Origin: Pantoea cypripedii
GTDB taxonomy: Bacteria; Pseudomonadota; Gammaproteobacteria; Enterobacterales; Enterobacteriaceae
Assembly: GCF_002095535.1 (NCBI RefSeq)
Contig: NZ_MLJI01000003.1
Coordinates: forward strand, 248,001-312,000
Direction of reading: 5' to 3'
DNA length: 64,000 nucleotides
Part shown: piece after piece, positions 50,883 to 60,004 of the stretch
Layout of the letters: every line of letters begins with the position of its first letter
Position numbering within the stretch: position 1 is the stretch's first letter
Notes under the pieces: model-generated
Database searches by the model: none
What the model saw: only the letters and a program-made list of their open reading frames with translations
Told to the model about the DNA's origin: nothing
Program-made: the position numbers and the translations under genes

Positions 50883-51598
50883 TCAGGTTGAATGAGGTGG
50901 TGGCGGGGTACACACCGGGCATCGATATCCTGCACGGTATTTCGCTTGAGGTTACCGACTGCGAAATCGTTACGCTGCTGGGACCCAACGGCTGTGGTAA
51001 ATCAACGCTGTTAAAAACCATTGCGGGTTTTCTGGCTCCGCGTCAGGGAAGTGTCACCATCAATGGCCGGGAAACCGGCGGTATTCCGGCACATCGCAAA
51101 GTTCGTGATTGTGCGCTGGGATTTGTTCCGCAATTAAATAACGTGTTTAACAACCTGACTATTGCAGAAAACCTGCAAACCGGCGGGCAGTTTCTCGCCC
51201 CGCAACAGCGGCGTCAGCGCATGGCCAGCCTGGCAGAAACCTATCCGGTACTTAAGGCCAAATGGCGCATGGCTGCCTCAGCACTCTCGGGGGGAGAACG
51301 ACAAATTCTGGCGCTGGCGCGGGCGTTAATGCCCGCACCGCAGGTGCTGTTGTTAGATGAACCTTCTGCTGGCCTGTCACCGAAGATGCTGAGTGACGTA
51401 TTCAGCGCGATTCAGACTATCCGTCATCAGGAAAAGGTGACGGTGTTGATGGTGGAACAAAACGCGATGGAAGCGTTACATATCTCGGATCGCGCCTATG
51501 TGCTGGCGCTGGGCAAGGTCGCCATGAGTGGCCGCGCAGACAAGTTACTTAACGATCCGCAGATGCGGGAACTCTACTTTGGAGGGCGGGCAGCATGA
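50879..51598 (+). CDS. Liv-type ABC ATPase (LivF-like)
   Basis: A 239-residue ATPase: Walker A GPNGCGKST, signature LSGGERQILALARAL, Walker B VLLLDEPSAGLSP, switch MVEQNA (Gln in place of His is usual for LivF). Overlaps both neighbours by 4 bp. Confidence 0.93.
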   Translation: MIRLNEVVAGYTPGIDILHGISLEVTDCEIVTLLGPNGCGKSTLLKTIAGFLAPRQGSVTINGRETGGIPAHRKVRDCALGFVPQLNNVFNNLTIAENLQTGGQFLAPQQRRQRMASLAETYPVLKAKWRMAASALSGGERQILALARALMPAPQVLLLDEPSAGLSPKMLSDVFSAIQTIRHQEKVTVLMVEQNAMEALHISDRAYVLALGKVAMSGRADKLLNDPQMRELYFGGRAA

Positions 51599-52443
51599 CA
51601 TCCACCCTCAAACCGCGTTTTGACCACGCGGTGATTAATGTTGATGACCAACTCGATCTGGCTTGTGATCGTTTTACCCGGATGGGGTTTCTATTACTGG
51701 AGCGTGGTCATCACAGCATGGGATCCAGCAATCATCTGGCGATTTTTGGTGAAAATTATCTGGAACTGCTGGGTTATGAACCGACACGCGCCACGGGCAG
51801 CCGGGGATTATGGCAGGTGACGATTGGTCTGGCAGGATTGGTATGGAAAACCACCGATGCCCGCCAGGCGTGGCAGATACTGAAGGCACTGCAACTGGAG
51901 GGAGAACCGCCAACCCTGTTCTCTCGTGAAGTGACACTGCCTGACGGTGAACAGTGTGACGCCCGGTTCTGTATCACCCGGCTGCGCGCCAGCGCGGTTG
52001 CCGGAGGATTCAGTTTTTTCTGCCAGCACCTGACGCCACAGGCCGTGTGGCAACCGGAGTGGCAGCAACATCCCAACGGGGTGCAAGACATTACCGAGTT
52101 CGTGCTGGCCGCCGATAATCCCGGTGCCGGAATTGCGCTGTATGCCCGGCTGTTTGCCAGCGAGCCGGTGCTGGATAGCAGCGGCGCGGGCTATGCGTTG
52201 CAGGGAGGGCGGGCGCGTATCCGGGTGATCACCCCGCAACAGGTGAGCAGGGAGTTTGGCATGGCGATTACCGCGCCTGAAGCCCGGATGGTGGCACTGG
52301 TGTTTGCGGTGCAATCCTTATCGGTGCTGCAATCCTGCCTTACACAGGGGGAAATACCGTTTGCCGTGCGTGACGGTGCCGTACTGGTCAGCGCTGAGGC
52401 ATCAGGATATTTGCCACTGGTGTTTCGCGAGGCGACGGATTAA
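51595..52443 (+). CDS. VOC-superfamily protein (glyoxalase-like domain)
   Basis: A 282-residue protein with a Glyoxalase_3-like N-terminal half (FDHAVINVDDQLDLACDRF... GSSNHLAIFGENYLELLGYE) and a second weaker VOC module from about residue 150. Metal-binding His/Glu candidates (FDHAV, SSNHL, YLELLG) are present. It ends the liv-type operon (ATGA start overlap), so it may process the imported compound, by isomerisation, ring opening or lyase chemistry. Its stop overlaps the convergent repeat-protein gene by 4 bp. Confidence 0.8.
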   Translation: MTSTLKPRFDHAVINVDDQLDLACDRFTRMGFLLLERGHHSMGSSNHLAIFGENYLELLGYEPTRATGSRGLWQVTIGLAGLVWKTTDARQAWQILKALQLEGEPPTLFSREVTLPDGEQCDARFCITRLRASAVAGGFSFFCQHLTPQAVWQPEWQQHPNGVQDITEFVLAADNPGAGIALYARLFASEPVLDSSGAGYALQGGRARIRVITPQQVSREFGMAITAPEARMVALVFAVQSLSVLQSCLTQGEIPFAVRDGAVLVSAEASGYLPLVFREATD

Positions 52444-54086
52444 CTCAGTTCCTGGTCCAGTGACCATTTCAGTTCTTGTTCCGGGTTCAGACGAAAATTG
52501 ACATCATTGTCATGGCCCGACGCCATCGTCCCGTCATACCACTGTTCCAGGGATGGAATCAGTGCCGGGGTATCCACAACCTCTACGGCGGCGAAATGCA
52601 GGGCTGACGGTCCCAGCCATTCCAGGTCCAGTCGTTCATGAGGTGAAGCAGGCGCAGTTTCCTCTCCCCGTGCCTCGGCAAGGGCCATGATCACTTCGGC
52701 AAAACTCGCGGGGTAGAACTTAGACTCCCACAATAAACGCAGCGCTTTGGCGGCGCTGAGTTCAGGCAAATCTTCCCACTGACCCAACATTCTCACCATC
52801 TGTTGATAGGGGGTACCGAAGACAGGAGTGGCATGAGAGATGATACGAAATCGCGCTGCCTCCTCCCGTGAAACGTGAGTTCTGACCGCCTCGTAAACCT
52901 GTCCCAGTTCGGTGCGTTCAATCGGCACACAGGCGAGTTCCATGGCGTCATGCAACTCTTGCAGGGGAATAGATTGATGTTTGAGGCACAGCAACAACAG
53001 CATCAGTTGATTGATATTGCTGATATTCTTTCCACGATTGATGGCATCCCAGCGTGATTTAACCTGTGCAATATACTGGTCCTGCGCGATCCCTTGCAGT
53101 TTCATCACGTTTCTCACGGTGGTCATACTGGTCTCGGACCCGGCATTGTAGAGCAGCAACCAGAATTGCGGCTCATCCATACCGGGGCGGTCCTTCTGGC
53201 TTAACAGGCTTAACAGCCACTCCTGCTTGGTTTCTTTATGTTTTCTGCGTTGGCAACTATCAAACCAACGCTGCTGACGTTCGGCGATTTTCGTCCGAAA
53301 GGCGGTCTGCGCCAGCTTAATCATGTCATCACTCATGCGCAGACCGGCGTTATCCAGCGCCGATTTCAATTCTGCCCAGTGGCAATCTTCATAGCCGGGT
53401 CGTTGCAGTAAAGCGATCAATATATCCAGGGGTTTACCCGCTCGGGAGGCGACTTTGAGGTTCTCTTTAACCCACTTTTCCATTTTTTCTGACAGGATCA
53501 CTTTGAACGGTTTCATCAGAGGACAGAGCTTGGGCAACGGGACATTCAGGTGGTCTTTCATCGCCAGCAGGCCGCGTCGCATCTGTGCTGGATGCAGATG
53601 CAGATAACTCAATTCGTCCAGCAGCAACTTAAGCCGCTCACACTTGCCTGCCAGATGGCATTCTCGGGCAATCCGGTTCCAGGTGGTCTCAATTAACTGT
53701 TGGATAGCGGCATCGAGTCTCACGCGCGCTACGGCAAGGGCGGGTGGCAGCGCGTTTTTGTTTACCTGCACGCCATTGTTATTCAGGATGGCCAGTAGCT
53801 CGGATGTTTGTGTTTCCTGCAAAAACTTGTCGCTCAGCAGAAATAGCAATTTTTCTAAGGCGGTGACGACATCATTTTCCTTGATAAACGTTTCCCAGTG
53901 CTGAGTAATCAGACCCGGTAGCTCGGGTAACCCGGCACCTGGGCTTTTTTTCACGGGCGTCCGGGAAAGTTGCTGCGCGCTTTGGCGCACGGTGGTAATG
54001 GCAAAAGGCGGGTTGAACGGATTCTGCACACAGCCAACCGCGGCTGAACCTGATACGGCAGAGAATGATGTTGAAGGGCTATACAT
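52440..54086 (-). CDS. Helical-repeat protein A (third of three paralogs)
   Basis: A 548-residue protein of unknown function. A low-complexity N-terminus (about 1-57, rich in Ser, Pro, Ala) is followed by six degenerate repeats at about 58-130, 131-201, 202-272, 273-338, 339-409 and 410-474. Typical features of a unit are a leading W, LLSQ-x3-RP, LW-LLYNAG and TTVRNV. An acidic tail ends ELKWSLDQELS. No signal peptide or membrane segment. Units 3-4 closely match units 1-2 of protein B, indicating recent duplication. It lies 18 bp after protein B. Confidence 0.8.
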   Translation of the reverse strand: MYSPSTSFSAVSGSAAVGCVQNPFNPPFAITTVRQSAQQLSRTPVKKSPGAGLPELPGLITQHWETFIKENDVVTALEKLLFLLSDKFLQETQTSELLAILNNNGVQVNKNALPPALAVARVRLDAAIQQLIETTWNRIARECHLAGKCERLKLLLDELSYLHLHPAQMRRGLLAMKDHLNVPLPKLCPLMKPFKVILSEKMEKWVKENLKVASRAGKPLDILIALLQRPGYEDCHWAELKSALDNAGLRMSDDMIKLAQTAFRTKIAERQQRWFDSCQRRKHKETKQEWLLSLLSQKDRPGMDEPQFWLLLYNAGSETSMTTVRNVMKLQGIAQDQYIAQVKSRWDAINRGKNISNINQLMLLLLCLKHQSIPLQELHDAMELACVPIERTELGQVYEAVRTHVSREEAARFRIISHATPVFGTPYQQMVRMLGQWEDLPELSAAKALRLLWESKFYPASFAEVIMALAEARGEETAPASPHERLDLEWLGPSALHFAAVEVVDTPALIPSLEQWYDGTMASGHDNDVNFRLNPEQELKWSLDQELS

Positions 54087-54104
54087 AAAAATGTCTCTGT
54101 TTGG

Positions 54105-55289
54105 TTAGGGGTCCAGTTCCTGGTCCAGCTGCCATTTCCACTCCTGAACCTGAAGTGGGAAAAGTTCGTCTTGCTCTGGCAACTGAAATCGGATGGGAGC
54201 GACTGGCTTTGCCTCCGCCGCAGGGGGAGATTCCGGTTCCAGATCGATAAGTTCAGGCAGCGGATCATCAGGGATAATGATCAGGTTATCCCGTTGTTGT
54301 CTGACCATGCTGAGCGCATTGCCGATGGTCGCCGGGCAAACATAGGCGTTAATCTCCCACAGTAAACGCACTATCTTGCCAGGGGTGATGTCATCGAGCT
54401 GTGGATATTGGTTGAGTAAATCCATTATCTGCATAAACTGCGGCAGCTCCCTGTTGATGCCCGGCCAGGTTAACTTTATCCACTCCACGTCGGCCTGGGT
54501 AAACTTTGCCCGCACAGCGGCGGCGGCATGTCCCATCGCGGTGGTATTGACGTCGACATCTCCTTCCGTCAGGGCAACCAGCACTTCAACCGGTTGCAGG
54601 CGGGTTTGGTTTTCCAGCAACAACAACAACCTTATTAGCTGTGTCACAATGCTGGTGGTCTGTCGATGGTCGAGGGAATTCCAGGTATCGTTCACCAGCT
54701 TTATCTGGGACTGTTCGATATTCACCTTTGCCGCACTCAGCATATTGCGTACCGTCGTCAATCCTATGCGCTGACCCGCGTTATACAGTAATAACCATAA
54801 CTCTGGAGCCTTGATCGGGGGTCTGCCCGCCTGGCTCAGCAGGCTGGCAAGACGCTCCTTTTTGGTGATGCCAGAAACGTTTCTCCAGCTGGCATCAAAC
54901 CATTTTTGCTGCGTATCAGAGATATTTGTCCGATGCGCCGTTTGCGCCAGTTTCACCGTATCGCGCGTCACCTTCATTCCTGCCAGCCTTACGGCGTGCG
55001 TCAACGATTCAAGGCTGGAGTCCTGATAGCCCGGCATTCTCTGTAGCGCTATCAGCTGCTCCAGTGTAGTGCCTTTACTGGCAACAGCTTGCAGATTGGT
55101 CTCGATCCAGTCCCTCCGCCACTTTTCATATTCTTCTGCGCTGTCATGGATATTGGGGCTTAACGAGAGATGCAGGGGGCTTTGGTTAACAAAAGTAATC
55201 TGCGATGTGAAACCGGTTGGCCAAAGTATAACGGGGGCGGTTCCCGCTGGCAGCAGGGGCAAAGTCGGGTTGGTTATTTGGCTATTCAT
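54105..55289 (-). CDS. Helical-repeat protein B (second paralog)
   Basis: A 394-residue protein with a 56-residue disordered-looking N-terminus and four repeats (about 57-128, 129-195, 196-268, 269-334). The best-preserved unit contains KWFDASW, RLASLLSQAGRPPIKAPELW, LLLYNAG and GLTTVRNMLSAA. The C-terminus is acidic and proline-rich and ends VQEWKWQLDQELDP, almost the same as protein A's tail. Starts 30 bp after protein C's stop. Function unknown. Confidence 0.8.
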   Translation of the reverse strand: MNSQITNPTLPLLPAGTAPVILWPTGFTSQITFVNQSPLHLSLSPNIHDSAEEYEKWRRDWIETNLQAVASKGTTLEQLIALQRMPGYQDSSLESLTHAVRLAGMKVTRDTVKLAQTAHRTNISDTQQKWFDASWRNVSGITKKERLASLLSQAGRPPIKAPELWLLLYNAGQRIGLTTVRNMLSAAKVNIEQSQIKLVNDTWNSLDHRQTTSIVTQLIRLLLLLENQTRLQPVEVLVALTEGDVDVNTTAMGHAAAAVRAKFTQADVEWIKLTWPGINRELPQFMQIMDLLNQYPQLDDITPGKIVRLLWEINAYVCPATIGNALSMVRQQRDNLIIIPDDPLPELIDLEPESPPAAEAKPVAPIRFQLPEQDELFPLQVQEWKWQLDQELDP

Positions 55290-55319
55290 AAGGATTCCGT
55301 GCCTGGAGAAGGAGGGGGG

Positions 55320-56954
55320 TTATTTCGTGGGTTCAATATTGAGCAGGTCATCCCATTCGTGCGCATCCTGATAGCCGAACTCATCAGGGATTGCGGATAG
55401 CCTTTCAACGTGTTGTTGATCTGCGGTACCAGATGCAGGCGTGGACGATGTGGAGGCAACCGCCTGGCGGGTGATGATGTCCAGCGCGATACTCAGGGTA
55501 GTGAAGCTGACATCTGCGCCAATTTCCCACATCAGGTGCATCAATGCGGGCGTGGTCATCTCCTTTAGCGCCTGTGGACACCCCGTCTGGCCCAGCATTT
55601 TTAGCACCCGGAATTTTTTATCCTTTTCAGCAAAGGGTGTCACTATTCTCTGGTCAGTGAGTTGTTTCCAGTTGTCAGTTGCCCAATTCAGTACTTCCCG
55701 CGCCGGGAGATGGGTTTTGGCTGCCAGTCCCGCGCGGTGCATACTGGTCGGGCAGACTTCGATACCGGCGTGACTCAGGACAAATGACAGTTGAGCGGCA
55801 TTGATTTTGCACTCTATCATCGTCAGCCCCATCATTTTCTCCGGGGACATGCCCCCCTGTTGACTATAGCGATCCCAGGTCTCGCGACTATGCCTGTTCT
55901 GTTCATCGGTGAGGTTCACCACCATACTTTCATTGACGGTGCTGAGCGCCAGACTGAGGCTGGCAAATCCCAGGGTTACGCCAGCTAGCCACAACAGACG
56001 CCATAATTGTCCCTGCTCCAGTGGCGGGCGTCCCCCCTGTGACAGCAAAATGACCAGTGCACCTGAAGTGGTATGGTTAGTGAGCTTTTTGCGATTAGCC
56101 GCGAACCATGTATCAAACCAGCGTTGCTGCTCGCTATTGATGGTCGCGTTAAATACCGAGAGCGCGCTTTTCATGATGTGGTCATTCACGGCAAGCGCTT
56201 TCTGTAACTGATTGTCCTGTAATCCTGACTGCTGATATTCAGCCATATTCATCAGCATAACCAGCCGGCTAATTAAGCAGTCTTCGCTGGCCAGCGATTG
56301 CCACAGCTGGTTAACCTGCGTCCGTTGTTCATCGGTGATTTCTACCTTAAGCGCGCGCAGCAGAACATTAAGCGTGGTCGAAATCACATCGACACCAATT
56401 TTCAACAGGGCACGTCGCAGGGCGGGTTGTTTAAGCCTGGGACATCCCTCTGCATTCAGCAGGGTTCTGACCCAGCCGGTGACGGGAGCCTGGCGCCTGA
56501 TGGGATTTTTTTTACTGTAGGCGTCAAACCACAATTGATCATCGGCGGACACTTCCGCTTTAACCGTGGCCAGTGCGTCACTCGCCGCAGTGACGTTAAC
56601 AGTGATGTCATTAAGCAGCAGCACTTCCCGAAGCTGGTATGCCATCAAATCACCGATTTCATGCCGCCCGAACTGAAACAACAAATGTTCCAGCTGGCTT
56701 TGCTTGCTCCCCACTCGTGGGACGTTGTCCCACCAGGTGTTAAAATCCGTCATCAGCGCATGCAGACAGACATTCTCGATTTCCTGATTCAGGATTCTGA
56801 GCGCAGTTTTATGGCGGACAGGGGTATTACTGGCGGGTTGAGCAGGGGCGTGTTGTACGCGGTGCAGATTCTGAGTGAGTTTGCGCCTTTTACCCGTACC
56901 GGGCATGGCGGAAGTTGATACTGGACGCACGGATAGGGTTGGATTGATATCCAT
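55320..56954 (-). CDS. Helical-repeat protein C (first paralog of the operon)
   Basis: A 544-residue protein. The N-terminal 70 residues are basic and Ser/Pro/Thr-rich, with a nuclear-localisation-like GKRRKL at 21-26. Six repeats of 66-76 residues follow (about 71-140, 141-211, 212-277, 278-351, 352-421, 422-497). Consensus features are W at the start, a LL-x(4)-GCP/GRPP turn, L-x3-LW/LL-x-AG and a TTL/ASL-x-L helix. The tail ends HEWDDLLNIEPTK. GGAG lies 5 nt before the ATG, and a TATAAT -10 is 38 bp upstream. The repeat size recalls the 71/74-residue repeats reported for Pantoea type III effectors HsvG/HsvB, but homology is not shown. Confidence 0.8.
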   Translation of the reverse strand: MDINPTLSVRPVSTSAMPGTGKRRKLTQNLHRVQHAPAQPASNTPVRHKTALRILNQEIENVCLHALMTDFNTWWDNVPRVGSKQSQLEHLLFQFGRHEIGDLMAYQLREVLLLNDITVNVTAASDALATVKAEVSADDQLWFDAYSKKNPIRRQAPVTGWVRTLLNAEGCPRLKQPALRRALLKIGVDVISTTLNVLLRALKVEITDEQRTQVNQLWQSLASEDCLISRLVMLMNMAEYQQSGLQDNQLQKALAVNDHIMKSALSVFNATINSEQQRWFDTWFAANRKKLTNHTTSGALVILLSQGGRPPLEQGQLWRLLWLAGVTLGFASLSLALSTVNESMVVNLTDEQNRHSRETWDRYSQQGGMSPEKMMGLTMIECKINAAQLSFVLSHAGIEVCPTSMHRAGLAAKTHLPAREVLNWATDNWKQLTDQRIVTPFAEKDKKFRVLKMLGQTGCPQALKEMTTPALMHLMWEIGADVSFTTLSIALDIITRQAVASTSSTPASGTADQQHVERLSAIPDEFGYQDAHEWDDLLNIEPTK

Positions 56955-56991
56955 AGGAACTCCGTTTCACGATGGGCATTAATTTGTGCTA

Positions 56992-56997
56992 ATTATA
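56992..56997 (-). promoter_or_regulatory. -10 element of the repeat-protein operon
   Basis: Perfect TATAAT on the minus strand, 38 bp before the start of protein C. The -35 region is poor, which hints at activator dependence. Confidence 0.5.
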
Positions 56998-57066
56998 TGA
57001 CTTATTGCCAGATAAAAGCGCCGTATGCCGCGCAGTTTCAAACTTGTCATCGCAACGGATTGGCTT

Positions 57067-57096
57067 CCGTCCAGCAGGCAGACCCCTGCTGGACGG
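57067..57096. terminator. Strong hairpin after narI
   Basis: CCGTCCAGCAGG and CCTGCTGGACGG: a perfect 12-bp stem with a 6-nt loop, directly after the narI stop and 113 bp before the repeat-protein operon start. A TTTTT tract lies on the plus-strand side (57099-57103); on the narI side the U tract is absent. Confidence 0.7.
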
Positions 57097-57102
57097 AGTT
57101 TT

Positions 57103-57780
57103 TCATCGACGAGAACGGACCACCTGGTAGCGGCGGGTAAAGTATTCCACCGGCGCACTCCACACATGTACCAGACGCGTAAACGGGAACACCAGGAATA
57201 TGGTCATGCCCAGCACCAGATGCACGCGGTAGATCCATTCCACCCCGTTGAGATGCTCTGCGGCATTGCCACGGAAGGTGACAATTGCCTGCGCCCAACC
57301 CACCAGTTTCATCATGCCTTCCCCGTCCATATGTTGCATCGAGAACAGGATAGTGGTCAGACCCAGCGTGCACTGGATCACCAGAATGGCAAGGATCAGC
57401 ACATCGGCATGGGTCGATGTCGCCCGGATGCGCGGGTTATACAGCCGACGCTTCAACAGTAACAAGCCACCCACCAGCGTCATGATGCCAAACACGCCGC
57501 CCGCCGCCATCGCCATTTTCTGCTTAGCGGCAATGGAGAGGAATGGCTCGTACACCCAGTGCGGTGTCAGCAGGCCAAACAGGTGACCGAAGAAGATACC
57601 GAGGATACCGATGTGAAACAGATTAGAGGCCAGCCGCATGCCTTTTTTATCCAGCATCTGGCTGGAGGAGGCGCGCCAGGTGTACTGACCATAATCGTAA
57701 CGCAGCCAGCTGCCGACCAGAAAAACGGTGCCGCACAGGTAGGGGTAGATATCAAAGAACAACAAATTGAGATAGTGCAT
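57103..57780 (-). CDS. narI: Respiratory nitrate reductase gamma subunit
   Basis: A 225-residue cytochrome b subunit that oxidises quinol and passes electrons to NarH. Five hydrophobic segments and His heme ligands ([35 protein letters not shown]) are visible. Starts by TAATG overlap with narJ. Last gene of narGHJI. Confidence 0.96.
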   Translation of the reverse strand: MHYLNLLFFDIYPYLCGTVFLVGSWLRYDYGQYTWRASSSQMLDKKGMRLASNLFHIGILGIFFGHLFGLLTPHWVYEPFLSIAAKQKMAMAAGGVFGIMTLVGGLLLLKRRLYNPRIRATSTHADVLILAILVIQCTLGLTTILFSMQHMDGEGMMKLVGWAQAIVTFRGNAAEHLNGVEWIYRVHLVLGMTIFLVFPFTRLVHVWSAPVEYFTRRYQVVRSRR

Positions 57781-58472
57781 TAGCGTGATCCTCCCGCAGA
57801 GAGATCGAGATACTGGGGTGAGTGCTCATCCCGGAAGCGTCGTTGATGTTGCTGCTGCGCGCTGTTATCACAGGCGTTGTCATCAATAAACTTCACCTGT
57901 TCTTCCTCCCAAACCGCATCCAGCGCGGCGTGGGTGTCATCGCGAACCTCACTGGCCACCTGTTTAGTGACGCTGTCACTGCGTAGCGGACTTTCCGCCA
58001 CACGCAGCATCGCATCAAACAGCTGGCTAAAGTTGCTGTCGCGTTCCTTCAGGCGTCCACCGATCAACGCCAGAATCGGGGCGATATCCAGCAACCCCTG
58101 ACGCGCCTCGCTGGCAGGCAACATACTCAGGTATTCAAGATACAGCGGCAGATAGTCGGGCAGTTCGCGGCAGTTAAGTTGCCATCCGGCCTGTTCATAT
58201 TGCGCCAGTAAATCCACCATCGCCTGGCCGCGATCGCGTGACTCCGCATGCACATGTTCAAACAGCAGCAATGAGGTTGCCCGGCCACGTTCAAATAAGG
58301 CACACCAATCGCTTTGCATATCCAGCGGGGGTGTGGCGAGATACTGCTGCACAAAAGGCAGCAATCCCGGCTGCTGTTGCGCGGCCAGCGACAGCACCTC
58401 CTCCTGATGTTGCCAGATCTCTTCGTCGGGGTACTCCAGCAGGATGCCGATGAGTTTCAGAATCTCCATCAT
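57780..58472 (-). CDS. narJ: Nitrate reductase molybdenum cofactor assembly chaperone
   Basis: A 230-residue soluble chaperone that delivers Moco to NarG and guides membrane assembly. The N-terminal [17 protein letters not shown] and the central [19 protein letters not shown] are typical. Overlaps narH by 4 bp. Confidence 0.95.
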   Translation of the reverse strand: MMEILKLIGILLEYPDEEIWQHQEEVLSLAAQQQPGLLPFVQQYLATPPLDMQSDWCALFERGRATSLLLFEHVHAESRDRGQAMVDLLAQYEQAGWQLNCRELPDYLPLYLEYLSMLPASEARQGLLDIAPILALIGGRLKERDSNFSQLFDAMLRVAESPLRSDSVTKQVASEVRDDTHAALDAVWEEEQVKFIDDNACDNSAQQQHQRRFRDEHSPQYLDLSAGGSR

Positions 58473-60004
58473 TCACCTCCCGCTTTATCGCCAACGTTGA
58501 TGGCATCAATACGGCGACTGTTAAACAGGTTGAATTTGGTATCGCTGCCGTGGCAGCCATCGCCAAAGCTGAAGCCACAACCATTGCGTTCCGGGAATGC
58601 TTCGCGTGCCAGTTCACGATGGCTGGTGGGGATGACGAAACGATCTTCGTAATTGGCAATCGCCAGATACCGGTACATTTCCTCAACCTGGGCTTCCGTC
58701 AGGCCGACTTCCTCCAGCGCGCGGGTATCGGTGACGCCTTCTACCGTTTGAGAACGTTTGAAATGACGCATCGCCATCATGCGTTTCAGGGCGCGCAGCA
58801 CCGGCGCGGTGTCGCCTGCGGTTAACATATTCGCCAGGTACTGCACCGGAATACGCAGGCTTTCGACATCGGGTAGCACGCTGTCATTGCTTTCCAGCCC
58901 ACCGTTATCGGCGACTGACTGAATCGGAGACAACGGCGGCACGTACCACACCATCGGCAGCGTGCGGTATTCCGGATGCAGCGGCAGCGCCAGCTTCCAG
59001 TCCATCGCCAGTTTCCATACCGGTGAAGCCTGAGCCGCATCGATCACATTTTGTGGGATGCCTTGCTTCAGCGCTTCCTCGATCACCTGTGGATCGTTGG
59101 GATCTAAAAACACATCGCACTGGCGTTCATACAGTTGTTGCTCGTCTTCGGTGCTGGCCGCCTCGGCAATTTTATCGGCGTCATACAGCAACACGCCAAG
59201 GTAGCGGATACGGCCGACGCAGGTTTCAGAGCAAACAGTCGGCATACCGGATTCAATACGCGGATAACAGAAAATACATTTCTCGGATTTGCCGCTTTTC
59301 CAGTTGAAATAGATTTTCTTATAAGGGCAGCCACTGATGCACATACGCCAGCCACGGCATTTGTCTTGATCGATCAGCACAATGCCGTCCTCTTCACGCT
59401 TGTAGATCGCGCCGCTGGGGCAGGTAGCGACACAGCTGGGATTCAGGCAATGCTCACATAAACGCGGCAGGTACATCATGAAGGTGTTTTCAAACTGCCC
59501 GTACATCTCCTTTTGCATCGAATCAAAGTTCTTATCCGCCGAACGTTTACTGAATTCACCGCCCAGTAACTCTTCCCAGTTGGGACCACCGGTGATTTTA
59601 TCCATGCGTTCGCCACTGATCAGAGAACGCGGGCGTGCCGTGGGCTGGTTTTTTCCCGCTTTGGCGGTATGCAGATGCTGATAGTCGTAGGTGAAGGGTT
59701 CGTAATAATCATCAATGGCCGGTAACACCGGGTTGGCGAAGATTTTGGATAACACCGAGGTACGATTACCGAGCCGCGGCGCCAGGCGACCGTTGATTTT
59801 ACGGATCCAGCCGCCGTGCCATTTTTCCTGATCTTCCCACGCATGGGGATAGCCCAGCCCTGGCTTGGTTTCAACATTGTTAAACCAGGCATATTCCATA
59901 CCTTCACGGCTACTCCAGACGTTTTTGCAGGTGACTGAGCAGGTATGGCAACCAATGCATTTGTCCAGATTTAACACCATGCCGACTTGTGAACGGATTT
60001 TCAT
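58469..60004 (-). CDS. narH: Nitrate reductase beta subunit
   Basis: A 511-residue ferredoxin-type subunit with four Fe-S clusters. Cys clusters are CIGCHTCSVTCKNVW (residues 16 onward), CEHCLNPSCVATCPSGAI, CRGWRMCISGCPYKK (with the Trp that marks the [3Fe-4S] site) and CIFCYPRIESGMPTVCSETC. Overlaps narG by 4 bp. Confidence 0.97.
   Translation of the reverse strand: MKIRSQVGMVLNLDKCIGCHTCSVTCKNVWSSREGMEYAWFNNVETKPGLGYPHAWEDQEKWHGGWIRKINGRLAPRLGNRTSVLSKIFANPVLPAIDDYYEPFTYDYQHLHTAKAGKNQPTARPRSLISGERMDKITGGPNWEELLGGEFSKRSADKNFDSMQKEMYGQFENTFMMYLPRLCEHCLNPSCVATCPSGAIYKREEDGIVLIDQDKCRGWRMCISGCPYKKIYFNWKSGKSEKCIFCYPRIESGMPTVCSETCVGRIRYLGVLLYDADKIAEAASTEDEQQLYERQCDVFLDPNDPQVIEEALKQGIPQNVIDAAQASPVWKLAMDWKLALPLHPEYRTLPMVWYVPPLSPIQSVADNGGLESNDSVLPDVESLRIPVQYLANMLTAGDTAPVLRALKRMMAMRHFKRSQTVEGVTDTRALEEVGLTEAQVEEMYRYLAIANYEDRFVIPTSHRELAREAFPERNGCGFSFGDGCHGSDTKFNLFNSRRIDAINVGDKAGGE

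Noticed and set aside
56955..57060. hrp box (GGAACC-N16-CCAC) upstream of the repeat-protein operon
   Set aside because: Looked for because of the effector idea; no matching pair of elements is present in the ~100 bp before the start.
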